A stretch of 64,000 nt of DNA, taken from the NCBI RefSeq assembly GCF_014269285.1, contig NZ_JACOAF010000044.1, positions 248,001-312,000 on the forward strand. The letters are read 5' to 3'. This document shows, one piece after another, positions 15,242 through 22,718 of this stretch; position 1 is the stretch's first letter, and each line of letters starts with the position of its first letter. The notes below the pieces were generated by a model. It saw only the letters and a list, made by a program, of their open reading frames with translations, had not been told where the DNA came from and ran no database searches. This DNA is from Rufibacter sediminis. GTDB taxonomy: Bacteria > Bacteroidota > Bacteroidia > Cytophagales > Hymenobacteraceae. Both the position numbers and the translations under genes were made by a program.

Positions 15242-17773
15242 ATGAATCACATCGTTTCCCGTGGCTTCTTGTTCATTCTGTTAAGCGGAGCCACCCTAGG
15301 CTGCGCCGTGAAGCAGCCGGTAGCCCCTGCCGCTACAACCGGCGAAGTTGTTTCTGCGCCAGATACCGTGGCCGCCGCCGTGGTGCCTACAACCAGCCAG
15401 GGGCCTTACCAGCCGTCGGCGGAGCGCTTCCTGGATTTGCTCCACACCCGCCTGAACGTGAAGTTTGACTGGGCCAAGCAGCACCTGTTAGGGGAGGCTA
15501 CCCTCACCCTGAAGCCTTATTTCTACCCGCAGCAGCATGTGGTGCTGGATGCCAAAGGCTTCGATGTGCATAAAGTGACGCTACTGAAGGGAAAGCAGCA
15601 AGTGCCCCTGAAATACGAGTACGACCAACAGAAACTGACGCTGCAGTTAGACAAGACGTACACCAGGAAAGACACGCTGCAGGTGTTCATCTCCTACACC
15701 GCCAAACCCAACGAGCTGAAAGTGAACGGCAGCACCGCCATCCAGTCAGACAAAGGGCTGTACTTTATCAACCCGTTGGGAACCGAGGAAGGCGTTCCGC
15801 GTCAGATCTGGACGCAGGGCGAGACCGAGGCGAACTCGGCCTGGTTCCCTACCATTGACAAGCCCAATGAGCGCATGACGCAGGACCTGTTCATCACCGT
15901 GGAGAACCGGTTTAAGACCTTGTCCAACGGCGTGCTGGTTTCGAGCAAGGATCTGAAAAACGGCCTCAAAACGGATTATTGGCGGATGACCAAGCCCCAC
16001 GCGCCGTACCTAGTCATGATGGCCATTGGCGAGTACGCGGTCATCAAAGACAAATGGCGCAACAAGGAGGTGAGTTACTGGGTGGAGCCCGAGTACGCGG
16101 CCACCGCCAGAGCCACTTTCGGGCGGACGCCGGCCATGCTGGAGTTCTTCTCGCAAAAATTGGGCGTGGCTTTCCCCTGGGATAAATATGCGCAGGTGGT
16201 GGTCCGGAACTTCGTGTCCGGGGCCATGGAGAACACCTCCGCCTCCACCTTTATGGAGGCTTTGCACCAGGACCGCCGCGAACTGCTGGACAAGAACTGG
16301 GATCACATCATCGCGCATGAGCTCTTCCACCAGTGGTTCGGAGATTACGTGACCACTGAGTCCTGGGCTAACCTCCCGCTGAACGAATCCTTCGCCGACT
16401 ACTCTGAATACCTGTGGGCCGAGCATCAGTATGGGTCCGATGAGGCCGCGCTGACGCACCAGAGTGCCTTGCTGGAGTACCTGGGCGAGGCCAGAACCAA
16501 GCAGGAACCCCTGATCCGGTTCCATTACCTGGACAAAGAAGACATGTTTGACAGCCACTCCTACGCCAAAGGCGGGCGCGTGCTGCACATGCTTCGGCAG
16601 GAAGTGGGGGATGAGGCTTTTTTCGCTTCGCTCAACCTGTACCTCACCCAGAACAAATACACCCCCGTGGAGATTGACAAACTGCGGCTGGCCTTTGAGG
16701 AAATCACCGGGCGCGATTTGCGGCCGTTTTTCCAACAATGGTTCCTAACCCCCGGCCACCCGGAGCTGAACGTGCGCCACGCCTACCAGAACGGTGCCTT
16801 GACCGTGCAGGTGACCCAAACCCAGGATACCGCCCGCACCATGGTCTACCGACTGCCGCTGACCATTGCCCTCCTGAACAACGGAAAATGGCAGGAGGAG
16901 CACGTGGAGCTGCAAAAAGCGGAGCAGACGTTCAGCTTCCCACTGCCTAGCGCCCCGCAGACGGTGGTGGTGGATCCCACACAGAAGATACTGGCCAACA
17001 TCAGCCATGAGAAATCCCTTGCGGAGTGGTCCAGCCAGTTTTTGCATAGTACCGCCTATGCCGCCAAGTACAGCGCCCTGGAACATCTGCGCGATACGTC
17101 TGATGTGCTGGTGGACCAGGTGCTGCAGAAAGCCATCCAAGACCCTTTCTGGAAAGTAAGAGCCACCGGACTGGAGATGCTGGTGGCCACCACGGCCATG
17201 CAGAACCCGCAGGTGCAGGAACAGGTGCAGAATCTGGCGGAGAAAGACAAGAACAGCACGGTGCGCGCAACTGCCACGTACGTGCTGAGTACCTTGAGTG
17301 GCCTGCCGCAGGGCATCATAGAGGCGAGGTTGCAGGATAGTTCCTACCAGGTGGTGGCCGCTGCCATCTTCGCCTGGAACAGAGGAGAACATGACCTGAA
17401 CCGGTTGAAGCCATTCCTGACCTACAAGAATCCGGATGTGGTGAATGCCCTGGCCTCAGCGTATACCACCAGCGAGGAAGAGGAGCTTTACGCCTGGTAT
17501 TTGAAAAACAGCCAAAAACTGCGGGGAGGCGATCTTTATTTCTTTATCCAGAGCTTTGGCGCCTTCCTTCTGAAAAAAAATATTGACCGGCAGGAGCGGG
17601 GCTGGCAGGCCTTGGTGGAGGTAGTGGATCGGGAGACCATGGTCGAGGTAAAACAAGCAGCGTTTCAGATGCTTACGCTCATGGCGGAGACCGATGAACG
17701 GCGCGAAAAGCTGCAGAAAATGGTGGGAAATGACCCTGAACTGGCCCCGCAGAAGAGCGTAGAAATAAAATGA
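15242..17773 (+). CDS. M1-family aminopeptidase lipoprotein with HEAT-like C-terminus
   Basis: The start at 15242 gives a lipoprotein signal (MNHIVSRGFLFILLSGATLG then C), preferred over a reading from 15191 with 17 extra residues and no signal. The 843-residue product has the M1 layout: N-terminal beta domain (FDWAKQHLLGEATLTLKPYF), then the catalytic domain with GAMEN at 327-331 and HELFHQW at 359-365, third zinc ligand Glu382 (HExxH-x18-E), and a later Tyr-containing segment (SHSYAKGGRVLHMLRQ). The C-terminal third has HEAT-like helical repeats (ALEHLRDTSDVLVDQVLQKA, FWKVRATGLEMLV, STVRATATYVLSTLSG). It should remove N-terminal residues from peptides at the envelope. Catalytic residues are intact. 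Confidence 0.95.
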   Translation: MNHIVSRGFLFILLSGATLGCAVKQPVAPAATTGEVVSAPDTVAAAVVPTTSQGPYQPSAERFLDLLHTRLNVKFDWAKQHLLGEATLTLKPYFYPQQHVVLDAKGFDVHKVTLLKGKQQVPLKYEYDQQKLTLQLDKTYTRKDTLQVFISYTAKPNELKVNGSTAIQSDKGLYFINPLGTEEGVPRQIWTQGETEANSAWFPTIDKPNERMTQDLFITVENRFKTLSNGVLVSSKDLKNGLKTDYWRMTKPHAPYLVMMAIGEYAVIKDKWRNKEVSYWVEPEYAATARATFGRTPAMLEFFSQKLGVAFPWDKYAQVVVRNFVSGAMENTSASTFMEALHQDRRELLDKNWDHIIAHELFHQWFGDYVTTESWANLPLNESFADYSEYLWAEHQYGSDEAALTHQSALLEYLGEARTKQEPLIRFHYLDKEDMFDSHSYAKGGRVLHMLRQEVGDEAFFASLNLYLTQNKYTPVEIDKLRLAFEEITGRDLRPFFQQWFLTPGHPELNVRHAYQNGALTVQVTQTQDTARTMVYRLPLTIALLNNGKWQEEHVELQKAEQTFSFPLPSAPQTVVVDPTQKILANISHEKSLAEWSSQFLHSTAYAAKYSALEHLRDTSDVLVDQVLQKAIQDPFWKVRATGLEMLVATTAMQNPQVQEQVQNLAEKDKNSTVRATATYVLSTLSGLPQGIIEARLQDSSYQVVAAAIFAWNRGEHDLNRLKPFLTYKNPDVVNALASAYTTSEEEELYAWYLKNSQKLRGGDLYFFIQSFGAFLLKKNIDRQERGWQALVEVVDRETMVEVKQAAFQMLTLMAETDERREKLQKMVGNDPELAPQKSVEIK

Positions 17774-17797
17774 TTGAAAAAATATTTGCAGAAATAT

Positions 17798-17827
17798 TTG
17801 ACATGGAAGAAAAACCCACTAGTTTTG
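17798..17827 (+). promoter_or_regulatory. Promoter of the tRNA-Tyr/Gly/Thr-tuf unit
   Basis: TTG at 17798-17800, a 19-nt spacer and TAGTTTTG at 17820-17827 fit the Bacteroidota promoter. The start near 17834 would put a leader of about 50 nt before tRNA-Tyr. Confidence 0.75.
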
Positions 17828-17887
17828 CAGCTCCTAAGAACGAAAAAGCGAAAGCAACTCGGTTTTAGGGTTCTTTGAAACAGGATT

Positions 17888-17970
17888 GGGGAGATTCCAG
17901 AGTGGCCAAATGGGACGGACTGTAACTCCGTTAGCGTAAGCTTTCGAAGGTTCGAATCCTTCTCTCCCCA
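17888..17970 (+). tRNA. tRNA-Tyr (GTA)
   Basis: 83 nt with a long variable arm. The acceptor stem GGGGAGA pairs with TCTCCCC; the anticodon loop CTGTAAC gives GTA. The T arm is GGTTCGAATCC. CCA is not encoded. Confidence 0.97.
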
Positions 17971-18044
17971 CACTTCAATTGCTTAGAAATTGAAACAAGG
18001 TTACAGGTTGTTTCGTGAAGGTTTCTGAGAGTACCAGTAAACAA

Positions 18045-18117
18045 GCGGGAGTAGCTCAGCTGGTAGAGCGACAGCCTTCCAAGCTGTAGGTCGCGGGTTC
18101 GAACCTCGTCTCCCGCT
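18045..18117 (+). tRNA. tRNA-Gly (TCC)
   Basis: 73 nt. Acceptor GCGGGAG pairs with CTCCCGC; anticodon loop CTTCCAA gives TCC. D arm AGCTCAGCTGGTAGAGC and T loop GGGTTCGAACC are standard. CCA is not encoded. Confidence 0.97.
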
Positions 18118-18126
18118 CATTGAAAG

Positions 18127-18155
18127 AATGATGCAGCGCAAGCTGCATCATTTCA
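18127..18155 (+). other. Stem-loop between tRNA-Gly and tRNA-Thr
   Basis: AATGATGCAGC and GCTGCATCATT pair perfectly around a GCAA tetraloop. Lying between two co-transcribed tRNAs, it is likely an RNase III processing hairpin. There is no T-run, so it is not a terminator. Confidence 0.65.
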
Positions 18156-18159
18156 TTTT

Positions 18160-18231
18160 GCCGACGTAGCTCAGGGGTAGAGTACTTCCTTGGTAAGGAA
18201 GGGGTCGTGGGTTCAATTCCCATCGTTGGCT
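18160..18231 (+). tRNA. tRNA-Thr (GGT)
   Basis: 72 nt. Acceptor GCCGACG pairs with CGTTGGC (one G-U); anticodon loop TTGGTAA gives GGT. It lies 63 nt before the tuf ATG. CCA is not encoded. Confidence 0.97.
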
Positions 18232-18294
18232 CAAGCGGTATTAATTTTTAAAAAGCAATACACCGTTTCACCTAAGAACTAAATACTTTCTAAA

Positions 18295-19482
18295 ATGGCT
18301 AAAGAAAATTTTGATCGCTCCAAACCGCACGTAAACATCGGTACAATTGGGCACGTTGACCACGGCAAAACAACCTTGACTGCTGCTATTACTCAGGTTT
18401 TAGCGAACAAAGGTCTAGCCGCAAAGAGAGATTTCTCCTCAATTGACAACGCTCCTGAAGAAAAAGAGCGTGGTATCACTATTAATACTTCTCACGTTGA
18501 GTATGCAACTGAGAAACGTCACTACGCGCACGTTGACTGCCCAGGTCACGCTGACTACGTGAAAAACATGGTTACTGGTGCTGCTCAGATGGACGGTGCT
18601 ATCCTGGTAGTTGCTGCTACGGATGGTCCAATGCCACAAACTCGTGAGCACATCCTTTTGGCTCGTCAGGTAGGTGTTCCTGCTCTTGTTGTGTTCATGA
18701 ACAAAGTGGACATGGTAGACGATCCAGAATTGTTAGAGCTGGTTGAAATGGAAATCAGAGAGCTTCTTTCTTTCTACGATTTCGACGGTGACAACATCCC
18801 AGTTATCCAAGGTTCTGCTCTTGGTGGCTTGAACGGTGATGACAAGTGGGTTAAAACCATCGAAGAACTGATGGATGCCGTTGACTCTTACATTCCGATT
18901 CCTGCTCGTTTAACTGACCTTCCATTCTTGATGCCAGTTGAGGACGTGTTCTCTATCACTGGTCGTGGTACAGTAGCTACTGGCCGTATCGAGCGTGGTA
19001 TCATCAACTCTGGTGAGCAAGTGGATATCTTAGGTATGGGTGCTGAAGGCCTGAAGTCTACAGTAACTGGTGTTGAGATGTTCCGTAAGATCCTTGACAG
19101 AGGTGAAGCTGGTGACAACGTAGGTCTGTTGCTGCGTGGTATTGAGAAAACCGATATCCGTCGTGGTATGGTTATCTGTAAGCCAGGTTCAGTAACTCCT
19201 CACATGAAGTTCAAAGCTGAGGTTTACGTTCTTTCTAAAGAAGAAGGTGGGCGTCACACTCCATTCTTCAACAACTACCGTCCACAGTTCTACCTGAGAA
19301 CTACTGACGTAACTGGTATCATCACGCTGCCAGAAGGTGTTGAAATGGTTATGCCAGGTGATAACATCACTATCACTGTTGACCTGATCAACAAAGTAGC
19401 GATGGAAAAAGGTCTGCGTTTCGCTATCCGTGAAGGTGGTAGAACCGTAGGTGCCGGCCAGGTAACTGAAATCCTTGACTAA
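18295..19482 (+). CDS. tuf: Elongation factor Tu
   Basis: A 395-residue GTPase that delivers aminoacyl-tRNA to the ribosome. G1 [14 protein letters not shown]2 [13 protein letters not shown]3 [13 protein letters not shown]4 FMNKVDMVD and G5 GSALGGL are intact, with domains 2 and 3 complete ([28 protein letters not shown]). It is transcribed with tRNA-Tyr, -Gly and -Thr upstream and ends at the terminator at 19496-19537. The codons look T-ending and A-ending like those of the ribosomal genes that follow, and differ from the GC-rich flanking genes. Confidence 0.99.
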   Translation: MAKENFDRSKPHVNIGTIGHVDHGKTTLTAAITQVLANKGLAAKRDFSSIDNAPEEKERGITINTSHVEYATEKRHYAHVDCPGHADYVKNMVTGAAQMDGAILVVAATDGPMPQTREHILLARQVGVPALVVFMNKVDMVDDPELLELVEMEIRELLSFYDFDGDNIPVIQGSALGGLNGDDKWVKTIEELMDAVDSYIPIPARLTDLPFLMPVEDVFSITGRGTVATGRIERGIINSGEQVDILGMGAEGLKSTVTGVEMFRKILDRGEAGDNVGLLLRGIEKTDIRRGMVICKPGSVTPHMKFKAEVYVLSKEEGGRHTPFFNNYRPQFYLRTTDVTGIITLPEGVEMVMPGDNITITVDLINKVAMEKGLRFAIREGGRTVGAGQVTEILD

Positions 19483-19495
19483 TTAGTAAAAATTT

Positions 19496-19537
19496 CAAGT
19501 CCGCCTTGCTGAAAATGTAGGGCGGACTTGTTTTTTT
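19496..19537 (+). terminator. Rho-independent terminator of tuf
   Basis: CAAGTCCGCC (19496-19505) pairs with GGCGGACTTG (19521-19530) and is followed by TTTTTTT. Its last stem bases also supply the TTG of the next promoter. Confidence 0.92.
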
Positions 19538-19558
19538 AAGAAAAGAAGAATACATTTG
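19528..19558 (+). promoter_or_regulatory. Promoter of the tRNA-Trp-secE-nusG-rpl-rpo operon
   Basis: TTG at 19528-19530, a 20-nt spacer and TACATTTG at 19551-19558. The start near 19565 lies about 27 nt before tRNA-Trp. The -33 element overlaps the tuf terminator, so the two units are packed with no gap. Confidence 0.82.
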
Positions 19559-19591
19559 CACTCCATTTAAACGAATGGCGTGCATTTTTTT

Positions 19592-19664
19592 ACGGGAGTA
19601 GCTCAATTGGTAGAGTAGTGGTCTCCAAAACCATTGGTTGTAGGTTCGAGTCCTACCTCCCGTG
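19592..19664 (+). tRNA. tRNA-Trp (CCA)
   Basis: 73 nt. Acceptor ACGGGAG pairs with CTCCCGT; anticodon loop CTCCAAA gives CCA. It is followed after 23 nt by secE, the common tRNA-Trp-secE-nusG order. The 3' CCA is not encoded. Confidence 0.97.
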
Positions 19665-19687
19665 CAAATAGAGTTAATAGCATCAGA

Positions 19688-19879
19688 ATGGGAAAGCTGA
19701 CAAAATTTTTCAATGACGCTGTAGAAGAGATGCAGCACAAGGTTACCTGGCCAACCTACTCAGAGCTTCAGAAAAGTTCTATCCTAGTATTGGTAGGGTC
19801 TGTTGTGTTTGCGGTCATTGTAGGTGCTATGGATTTTGTTTACGACTCCACCCTGGAATGGTTTTACAACCAATTCTAA
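19688..19879 (+). CDS. secE: Preprotein translocase subunit SecE
   Basis: The ATG at 19688 gives 63 residues (MGKLTKFFNDAVEEMQHKVT); a longer reading would start inside tRNA-Trp and is rejected. It has the short bacterial form: an amphipathic helix with VTWPTYSELQKSS, then one membrane segment (ILVLVGSVVFAVIVGAMDFV). SecE clamps SecY in the SecYEG channel. It is 15 nt upstream of nusG and downstream of tRNA-Trp. Confidence 0.96.
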   Translation: MGKLTKFFNDAVEEMQHKVTWPTYSELQKSSILVLVGSVVFAVIVGAMDFVYDSTLEWFYNQF

Positions 19880-19894
19880 TTTAAGCTGGAGAAA

Positions 19895-20452
19895 ATGGCA
19901 GAACTAAAATGGTATGTAGTGCGGGCTGTTTCAGGCCAGGAGAAGAAAGCAAAGTCTTATCTGGAGAATGAAGTAGCACGCCATAATCTTACGGAAATGG
20001 TACCTCAGGTGCTTATTCCGTCTGAAAAAGTATATGAGATGCGGAACGGGAAAAAACGCGTGAGAGAGCGCAGCTTTTTTCCCGGTTACGTGTTGATCTT
20101 TGCAGACATCTCTAACGGTGAAGTAGAACACTTGATCACCAGCACCCCGGGTGTTATTGGCTTCCTGGGTTCTGGTAACGGAAGAGCAGACGAAAAACCG
20201 GTTCCCCTACGCCTTTCAGAAGTTAACCGCATCTTAGGAAAAGTTGACGAAACAGATGAGCAGGTGGAAACTTTAGAGACTCCTTTCATTGTTGGCGAGA
20301 CTGTGAAAGTAATGGACGGTCCATTCAACGGTTTCTCCGGTACCGTGGAAGAAGTGTTCGAGGAGCGTCGCAAATTGAATGTAATGGTGAAGATCTTCGG
20401 GCGGAACACGCCAGTGGAGCTGAACTACATGCAGGTAGAAAAAGAACAGTAG
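19895..20452 (+). CDS. nusG: Transcription antitermination protein NusG
   Basis: A 185-residue factor that binds RNA polymerase and links transcription to translation or Rho. The NGN domain is residues about 3-115 (KWYVVRAVSGQEKKAKSYLE, RSFFPGYVLIFADIS, VIGFLGSGN). The KOW domain is about 128-185 (FIVGETVKVMDGPFNGFSGT). It sits between secE and rplK on the same strand with small gaps. Length is close to the E. coli protein (181). Confidence 0.97.
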   Translation: MAELKWYVVRAVSGQEKKAKSYLENEVARHNLTEMVPQVLIPSEKVYEMRNGKKRVRERSFFPGYVLIFADISNGEVEHLITSTPGVIGFLGSGNGRADEKPVPLRLSEVNRILGKVDETDEQVETLETPFIVGETVKVMDGPFNGFSGTVEEVFEERRKLNVMVKIFGRNTPVELNYMQVEKEQ

Positions 20453-20464
20453 TAATAAATAATA

Positions 20465-20908
20465 ATGGCAAAAGAAATAAAAGGTTATCTGAAACTTCAG
20501 GTAAAGGGAGGCGCCGCGAATCCAGCACCGCCGATAGGACCTGCACTTGGATCTAAAGGTCTTAACATCATGGAGTTCTGCAAGCAGTTCAACGCTAGAA
20601 CTCAGGATAAGGCCGGCCAAGTATGCCCAGTTTTGATTACAATGTACACAGACAAGTCGTTTGACTTCGTAATTAAGACTCCTCCCGCTCCAGTATTGTT
20701 GATGGACGCTGCGAAAATCAAATCCGGATCTAAAGAGCCTAACCGTAACAAAGTAGGTTCTGTGACTTGGGAACAGATTCGCGAGATCGCCGAAATCAAA
20801 ATGCCTGACCTGAATGCGTTCAAAGTTGAGGCAGCAATGCGATTGGTAGCTGGTACCGCGCGCAGCATGGGTATCACAGTAAAAGGAACTGCTCCTTGGA
20901 GTGAGTAA
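20465..20908 (+). CDS. rplK: 50S ribosomal protein L11
   Basis: 147 residues. N-terminal domain has [20 protein letters not shown] (the conserved proline-rich part that contacts EF-G and release factors) and [15 protein letters not shown]. The C-terminal rRNA-binding domain has [18 protein letters not shown]. It binds the GTPase-associated centre of 23S rRNA. The start lies 12 nt after nusG; rplA follows after 11 nt. Confidence 0.98.
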   Translation: MAKEIKGYLKLQVKGGAANPAPPIGPALGSKGLNIMEFCKQFNARTQDKAGQVCPVLITMYTDKSFDFVIKTPPAPVLLMDAAKIKSGSKEPNRNKVGSVTWEQIREIAEIKMPDLNAFKVEAAMRLVAGTARSMGITVKGTAPWSE

Positions 20909-20919
20909 TTAAAAAGCAA

Positions 20920-21609
20920 ATGGCTAGAATTTCTAAAAACAGAAAAGCAGTCTTAGCAAAGTACGACCCTAAAAAAGAGTACTCTCTGTTAGATGCAGCA
21001 GGCGTAGTAAAAGAAATCACTTTCACTAAGTTTGATGCTTCCGTTGACATTGATGTGCGTTTAGGTGTTGACCCGCGTAAGGCTGATCAAATGGTGCGGG
21101 GCGTAGTTACGCTTCCTCACGGAACTGGTAAAGATGTACGTGTATTAGTGCTTTGCACCCCTGATAAAGAAGAGGAAGCAAAAGCTGCAGGTGCAGATTT
21201 CGTTGGTCTGGATGAGTACATCCAGAAAATTGAAAAAGGCTGGACTGACATTGATGTGATCATCACCATGCCAGCCGTAATGGCGAAAGTTGGTAGACTG
21301 GGTCGGATCTTAGGACCTCGTAACCTGATGCCAAACCCTAAAGCTGGTACTGTTACCACAGACGTAGCCAAAGCGGTGAAAGAAGTGAAAGCTGGTAAAA
21401 TCGACTTCAAAGTTGACAAAACCGGTATCATCCACACCAGCATTGGTAAAGTTTCTTTCGGTCCAGACCAAATTGCGGCCAACGCGACAGAGGTAATTGC
21501 TACCCTGAACCGTTTAAAGCCTTCTTCTGCAAAAGGAACTTATATTAAGAGCATCACATTGTCAAGCACAATGAGTCCTGGTGTAGTAGTTGATAAAACC
21601 TCAATTTAA
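20920..21609 (+). CDS. rplA: 50S ribosomal protein L1
   Basis: 229 residues, forming the mobile L1 stalk at the E site. Family motifs: [53 protein letters not shown] and [19 protein letters not shown]. In many bacteria L1 represses its own rplKA mRNA; no L1-site mimic was tested for here. It lies between rplK and rplJ with gaps of 11 and 9 nt. Confidence 0.98.
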   Translation: MARISKNRKAVLAKYDPKKEYSLLDAAGVVKEITFTKFDASVDIDVRLGVDPRKADQMVRGVVTLPHGTGKDVRVLVLCTPDKEEEAKAAGADFVGLDEYIQKIEKGWTDIDVIITMPAVMAKVGRLGRILGPRNLMPNPKAGTVTTDVAKAVKEVKAGKIDFKVDKTGIIHTSIGKVSFGPDQIAANATEVIATLNRLKPSSAKGTYIKSITLSSTMSPGVVVDKTSI

Positions 21610-21618
21610 CGAGAAGAG

Positions 21619-22146
21619 ATGACACGGGAAGAGAAAGAAATCATTGTACGTGACCTGAGTGAGAAATTAGCTCAAAACTCCTTCGTCTACATCACAGACG
21701 CTTCAGAATTGACCGTTGCTACCATCAACAGATTCAGAAGACTGTGCTTTGATAGAGGCATCGAGTACAAAGTTTACAAAAACACTCTGATTCGTAAGGC
21801 GTTCGATACCTTAGACACAGACACATCTGCTTTAGATGTCGCTTTGAAAGGTTCTTCTGGAATCTTATTTGAAGCAACTACTGGTAATGCACCAGCTAAA
21901 TTATTGCTTGATTTTCGCAAAACAGGCTCAAAGAAGCCAGTTTTAAAGGGCGCTTACATTGACAGCAGCATCTACATTGGTGATGATCAATTAGACACCC
22001 TGAGCAAAATCAAGTCCAAAGAAGAATTGGTTGGTGAAATCATCGGCTTACTTCAGTCTCCTGCCAAAAACGTTATTTCTGCCCTTCAGAGCGGCGGCAA
22101 TATCCTAGCTGGCTTGGTGAAAACATTATCAGAGAAAGAACAATAA
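21619..22146 (+). CDS. rplJ: 50S ribosomal protein L10
   Basis: 175 residues. The N-terminal rRNA-binding domain has MTREEKEIIVRDLSEKL, FVYITDASELTVATINRFRR and YKVYKNTLIRKAF. The C-terminal helix binding L7/L12 dimers ends SALQSGGNILAGLVKTLSEK. It anchors the stalk. rplL follows after 38 nt, a gap that may hold translation control. Confidence 0.97.
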   Translation: MTREEKEIIVRDLSEKLAQNSFVYITDASELTVATINRFRRLCFDRGIEYKVYKNTLIRKAFDTLDTDTSALDVALKGSSGILFEATTGNAPAKLLLDFRKTGSKKPVLKGAYIDSSIYIGDDQLDTLSKIKSKEELVGEIIGLLQSPAKNVISALQSGGNILAGLVKTLSEKEQ

Positions 22147-22184
22147 CATTTCAATTTTAAAACAACTTTTAATTACTAATAAAA

Positions 22185-22565
22185 ATGGCAGATTTGAAAG
22201 CATTCGCTGAGCAGTTGGTTAACTTAACTGTTAAAGAGGTTAATGAACTTGCTACTATTCTTAAGGATGAGTACGGTATTGAGCCAGCAGCTGCTGCTCC
22301 TGTAATGGTAGCTGGTGCTGCCGGTGGAGACGCTGGAGCCGCTGCTGAGGAGAAAACTTCGTTTGACGTAATCCTTAAATCAGCAGGTGCCTCTAAACTA
22401 GCAGTTGTGAAGCTAGTGAAAGAACTTACCGGTCTTGGCTTGAAAGAAGCGAAAGAATTGGTTGATGGTGCTCCAAAACCATTGAAAGAAGGTGTTGCTA
22501 AAGATGAAGCTGATTCATTGAAAAAGCAATTGGAAGAAGCTGGTGCTGAAGTGGAGGTTAAGTAA
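22185..22565 (+). CDS. rplL: 50S ribosomal protein L7/L12
   Basis: 126 residues. N-terminal dimerisation helices ([20 protein letters not shown]), an Ala/Gly-rich flexible hinge (about residues 38-57), and the C-terminal factor-binding domain ([40 protein letters not shown]). It recruits translation GTPases. The stop is followed by an attenuator-like hairpin before rpoB. Confidence 0.98.
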   Translation: MADLKAFAEQLVNLTVKEVNELATILKDEYGIEPAAAAPVMVAGAAGGDAGAAAEEKTSFDVILKSAGASKLAVVKLVKELTGLGLKEAKELVDGAPKPLKEGVAKDEADSLKKQLEEAGAEVEVK

Positions 22566-22597
22566 TCCCACACTACCTTCCATTACCACAAAGGGTT

Positions 22598-22624
22598 AGA
22601 CCTGGCATTTTCGTCAGGTCTTTT
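22598..22624 (+). terminator. Attenuator-like hairpin between rplL and rpoB
   Basis: AGACCTG (22598-22604) pairs with CAGGTCT around GCATTTTCGT and is followed by TTTT. The stem is short, so partial read-through into rpoB is expected; this is the usual place for attenuation between the stalk genes and rpoB. Confidence 0.65.
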
Positions 22625-22718
22625 CCTGTTTGTACCTAGAAATGATTTTCTAGAAAATTCTGCCTGAAAATGCACTTTTTTGGGCACGACAAAGTTTAAA
22701 CGTAAAATTCTGACAACT

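Noticed and set aside
16010-17392. Minus-strand frames of over 200 codons opposite the M1 peptidase
   Set aside because: The plus-strand reading has GAMEN and HExxH-x18-E and a lipoprotein signal; the antisense frames have no recognisable features.
19424-19738. Minus-strand frame of 104 codons across the tRNA-Trp gene
   Set aside because: It lies antisense to the end of tuf, tRNA-Trp and secE and has no protein signal.
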